From Anaerolineae bacterium (GTDB taxonomy: Bacteria; Chloroflexota; Anaerolineae; E26-bin7), in assembly GCA_029933115.1 (NCBI GenBank), contig JAOZOT010000039.1:1-16100 (forward strand): a stretch of DNA of 16,100 bases, given 5' to 3'. Below the pieces are notes generated by a model, which did not search any database, had not been told where the DNA came from, and saw nothing but the letters and a program-made list of their open reading frames with translations. The position numbers were made by a program, and so were the translations under genes. Below are positions 13,714 to 16,100 of the stretch, in pieces. Position 1 is the first letter of the stretch, and every line of letters begins with the position of its first letter.

Positions 13714-14879
13714 CGGCCCAACACCTCCTTCCGATCAAACTTGTCTATTAGCTTGCTGCCAGGGAACATGGTTTGCACAAAGGCGGTCACCTGTTCGGCA
13801 ACGCTTTCTACCGAGATTGGATTCCCCTTGTTATCTTTCAAGTTGGACGGTACATGGCCCCACACCTTCAGATGCCAGGACCCGTCTTTCCGATAGAGGT
13901 GACTTACGTGAATGCGTCCGGCTGAACGATCCTCGTCGCGGCGTGCATCACTACGGCCAAAGAGGCGATGGGCCACCCTTGTGCCCCATTTGTCTCTAAA
14001 CCAAGGGCGCATCCCAAAGTCCTCACCCTCGCCGGTACGAAAATCCTTGCTGCGACTCTTGTAGCGGATGTCGAAGGCGCAGGGGATGAAGTGCTGGCGA
14101 TACCCTTTGAGTGGCGTGCCGATCTCTCGCAACCTATCTAGGTAATGCTCGATCTTGGTCATCTGGTAAATATGGGAGAAGAAGCTGTTCAGGTTGAAGA
14201 ATTCAGGTGGCGACTTGCCTGACTTGCTTTGCGCGTCGGCTGCGATGAGCCCCTGTCCCTCTTCGACCAGTGCGGACGCTAACCCGCTGGTGATCCGAAT
14301 TTGACCGAAACCGTGCTGAGGTTTAGCACCTAGCGCGCCCCAGCGGGCCACCGTGTTCAGCAAGAAGGCCACCCTCGCCAGGACACCCTCCCCGTCGCCC
14401 CCCAGCGGAATAACGCGCAGCGTGGCCTGTTCACCCCACAGCGCCTGCACGCTGAGGGTGAAAGTTACTGCCGCTCCCCGGCCCTGTCTGGTGCCACCCA
14501 GATCCTCCCCGCCAAACACGCGCCATAGCCAGTTTCCCGCCGCCTGATAGACATTACTGCTGGCGACGAAGAAGAGACCCTGCGGCTCCAGGCCGCTCAC
14601 TTCTAGCCGGAAACGCCGCTGCCAGCCGGTGCAACCGAACAACCAGCAAGCCAGGCAAAGCTGCTCTTCCGGTGGACGTTTGGCTTTGGCATCGAACTCA
14701 CAGCGGCTGTCCCCCACGGGATCACAGGCATAGCCTTCCATCCCGCGCACAATTCCCTCATACCACCATCGCAATGAGCCCAGCAGGCCGGTCTCGCGCA
14801 CTCGGTTGCTGTCGCGCTCTGCTCCCCCAGTCCATAGGGGAGTGAGTGTTTTGAAGGTAATCTCAATATTTTCCATCAT
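13710..14879 (-). CDS. cmr1: Cmr1-like Cas7-type subunit
   Basis: The 389-aa protein begins with the diagnostic Cmr1 block ITFKTLTPLWTGG, RETGLLGSLRWWYE and GYACDP. It then has CLACWLFGCTGWQRRF and a glycine-rich loop WGALGAKPQHGFGQI near residue 195. Cmr1 sits at the 3' end of the crRNA in Cmr complexes and caps the filament. The C-terminal ~150 residues (from EHYLDRLREIG) form a second, less conserved half. Start: ATG at 14879 overlaps the HEAT gene stop (ATGA), with GGAGG five bases upstream; a second ATG follows at once (14876). A 27-codon remnant of a related cmr1 gene lies upstream of the HEAT gene. Confidence 0.92.
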   Translation of the reverse strand: MMENIEITFKTLTPLWTGGAERDSNRVRETGLLGSLRWWYEGIVRGMEGYACDPVGDSRCEFDAKAKRPPEEQLCLACWLFGCTGWQRRFRLEVSGLEPQGLFFVASSNVYQAAGNWLWRVFGGEDLGGTRQGRGAAVTFTLSVQALWGEQATLRVIPLGGDGEGVLARVAFLLNTVARWGALGAKPQHGFGQIRITSGLASALVEEGQGLIAADAQSKSGKSPPEFFNLNSFFSHIYQMTKIEHYLDRLREIGTPLKGYRQHFIPCAFDIRYKSRSKDFRTGEGEDFGMRPWFRDKWGTRVAHRLFGRSDARRDEDRSAGRIHVSHLYRKDGSWHLKVWGHVPSNLKDNKGNPISVESVAEQVTAFVQTMFPGSKLIDKFDRKEVLGR

Positions 14880-15880
14880 ATTCCCCTCCCACTTAGCTTG
14901 AGCTGCAGTTGGGCAGATTCCTCGCCCACTATCTGACGCAGTTCGCGATGGTCATCGTCATCAGACCACATTTCCAGCGCTTTTTCCAAGACTCTCATTG
15001 CTTCCTTGTCCTCGGTATATCCCAATGCTCTAGCTGCCGCAATTTGAACCTCACGGTGCTCGTCAAGGAGCAGTGTACCGCCCAACGCAAAGACGGCTTT
15101 CCAATCACTGATCTGACGAATCGCTTGACAAACGGCAAGGCGCACATTGGAGCTGCGATCTGTTAGACCGATGATCAGGTAAGGAACAGCCTGGGGCAGC
15201 TCGGTCTGTCCCAGGGATTGGGCAACCATTTTTCTTACCTCCGAATTCTTGCACTCGTATAGCTTTTGTCCCAATATTCTCACCACTTCCGTCTGAGGAT
15301 ATTGCCCCAGGGCCAACGCTGCTCCTTCTTGGACAACAGGGCCATCCTCGTCCAACAAAGCGATCAATCTATCTGTAATTTGCTCCGGGTGCCTTAATCG
15401 GTTCCAGGCCCGTTTCCATGCCGGAGCATACTCCCTCTCGTGTTGCCTGTGTTCGACGACTTCGGGAAGACATTTCTCCAACGCCTCGTCCACCAGACGA
15501 GCAATGTTCCCTTCCTTTCGCAACATAAACAATTGTTTGAGGGCAGGTGCCCCGATTTCACAGAGGACCTCCACAACCAGTTTGCGTCGTGTATCGCTGT
15601 CCGTTTTCTTCAAGCTTTCTACGAGTGGGTGAACCGCCTGATGCCCACAGTCTATCAACTTTCGCCGGGCCTTCAATCGTTTTGGTTCATCATCATGGTC
15701 AAGCTGATGGATCCAGTGCTTTAAGCTCTGCTTGGCACACCGTTTCCATAATCCTAGTCGGTGTAGAACCCAGATCAGCCCTGGGATTAGTATGCCAAAC
15801 AACAGTGACCACAGATTGCATAGCAGATCAATAAGTGTAGGTATAGGGCTCTTGAGCAAGCGCGCTATCCATTCAAACAT
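14876..15880 (-). CDS. Membrane-anchored HEAT-repeat protein
   Basis: The 334-aa protein has one hydrophobic segment at about residues 13-42 (LIDLLCNLWSLLFGILIPGL). It is followed by basic residues (WKRCAKQ), so the rest is probably cytoplasmic. Helical HEAT-type repeats fill roughly 58-150 and 180-320; examples are QAVHPLVESLKK, QEGAALALGQY, VRKMVAQSLGQ, VRLAVCQAIRQ and VQIAAARALGYTEDKEA. HEAT repeats bind proteins or nucleic acids and carry no catalysis themselves. I know of no standard Cas family with this layout. Its stop overlaps the cmr1 start (ATGA), so it is translated as part of the effector operon. The ATG at 15880 has only a modest ribosome site (GGGAG nine bases upstream). A role in placing the complex at the membrane is an inference. 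Confidence 0.85.
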   Translation of the reverse strand: MFEWIARLLKSPIPTLIDLLCNLWSLLFGILIPGLIWVLHRLGLWKRCAKQSLKHWIHQLDHDDEPKRLKARRKLIDCGHQAVHPLVESLKKTDSDTRRKLVVEVLCEIGAPALKQLFMLRKEGNIARLVDEALEKCLPEVVEHRQHEREYAPAWKRAWNRLRHPEQITDRLIALLDEDGPVVQEGAALALGQYPQTEVVRILGQKLYECKNSEVRKMVAQSLGQTELPQAVPYLIIGLTDRSSNVRLAVCQAIRQISDWKAVFALGGTLLLDEHREVQIAAARALGYTEDKEAMRVLEKALEMWSDDDDHRELRQIVGEESAQLQLKLSGRGI

Positions 15881-15932
15881 GATCCCAGGCTCCCACAGCT
15901 CAAATCACAGAGGGTATCCTACAAAGTGTCCT

Positions 15933-16016
15933 TTACCGCGTTTCACACACCTGATCGCAGATGCCATCTACGCCGCCCGTCCACAGCGGCGTTAGAGTCC
16001 TCAGCTCAATCTTCAT
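15933..16016 (-). pseudogene. Remnant of a second cmr1-like gene, 27 codons
   Basis: An ATG at 16016 with a strong ribosome site (GGGAAGGAGGGATAT) opens a 27-codon frame. Its peptide, MKIELRTLTPLWTGGVDGIC and so on, aligns with the start of the Cmr1 protein encoded at 14879-13710 (IEITFKTLTPLWTGG, then R-x-R-E-T versus Q-V-C-E-T). It stops at TAA after ETR. Codons differ at most positions, so this is not a fresh duplication but the head of a diverged cmr1 paralogue whose body is missing. The intact ribosome site means the peptide may still be made. About 52 bases separate it from the HEAT gene, and I see nothing else there. Confidence 0.75.
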
Positions 16017-16040
16017 ATATCCCTCCTTCCCTTTTGCGCT

Positions 16041-16078
16041 AAAAGAAAACCCATCCGGTGCAAGTTTGACCAGATGGG
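16041..16078 (-). terminator. Hairpin with T-tract: intrinsic terminator or attenuator
   Basis: On the minus strand CCCATCTGGT (16078-16069) pairs with ACCGGATGGG (16059-16050), with one G-U pair, around a 9-base loop. TTTTCTTTT (16049-16041) follows. This is a good rho-independent terminator. It lies only 24 bases before the cmr1-remnant start. It either ends a gene beyond the window or acts as an attenuator in the leader of this operon. I see no convincing promoter between it and the HEAT gene. Confidence 0.65.
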
Positions 16079-16100
16079 CCTTTCGGACATCATCGTTGCT

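Noticed and set aside
6623..14879. Ordinary subtype III-B effector
   Set aside because: The Cmr subunits fit, but the large divergent Cas10 lacks GGDD and resembles Csx11, so III-C is the better call.

Overview
The window holds a nearly complete CRISPR-Cas locus with reverse-transcriptase-linked adaptation. The array lies at the left end and every cas gene is on the minus strand, so the locus reads right to left. The effector is a Cmr-type RAMP complex built around a very divergent Cas10 of the Csx11 type. Its HD nuclease motif is intact but its cyclase GGDD motif is gone, which is the hallmark of subtype III-C. The GC-rich bacterial coding style, strong AGGAGG ribosome sites, the coding-compatible GACTTCGGAAGTC palindrome and the TTGGGATTTTGA-type dispersed repeats resemble Chloroflexota (Anaerolineae-like) genomes. 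That assignment is an inference from style, not from a marker gene.

Layout in transcription order (right to left): a hairpin plus T-tract (16078-16041); a 27-codon remnant of a second cmr1-like gene (16016-15933); a membrane-anchored HEAT-repeat protein (15880-14876); cmr1 (14879-13710); cmr6 (13713-12298); cas10/csx11 (12301-9071); cmr4 (9054-7984); cmr5 (7987-7547); a Cas5-group RAMP, Cmr3/Csx10-like (7543-6623); an unrecognised protein with two membrane helices (6636-5473); cas6 (5491-4598); a 39-codon small ORF between two copies of a short repeat (4576-4457); a free-standing group II-intron-like RT (4397-3489); cas1 (3488-2493); cas2 (2421-2134); a 291-bp leader (2133-1843) with a good promoter and two 40-bp inverted-arm elements; then 23 repeats and 22 full spacers (1842 to the window edge).

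How it fits together: Cas1, Cas2 and the RT should acquire spacers, possibly from RNA. Cas6 cuts the repeat transcript below a UUCG-capped hairpin, leaving an ACUGAAAC 5' handle. Cmr1, Cmr3-like, Cmr4, Cmr5, Cmr6 and Cas10 form the crRNA-guided interference complex. Cmr4 keeps its RNase aspartate and Cas10 keeps its HD site, but no cyclic-oligoadenylate signalling is expected. Most genes from the HEAT protein to cas6 overlap by 4 to 19 bases, so they look translationally coupled.

The most novel parts are the two membrane proteins built into a cyclase-dead type III operon, the wide spacer-length spread (36-58) with at least one spacer that is recognisably the start of a gene, and the paired 8-24-8 elements in the leader.
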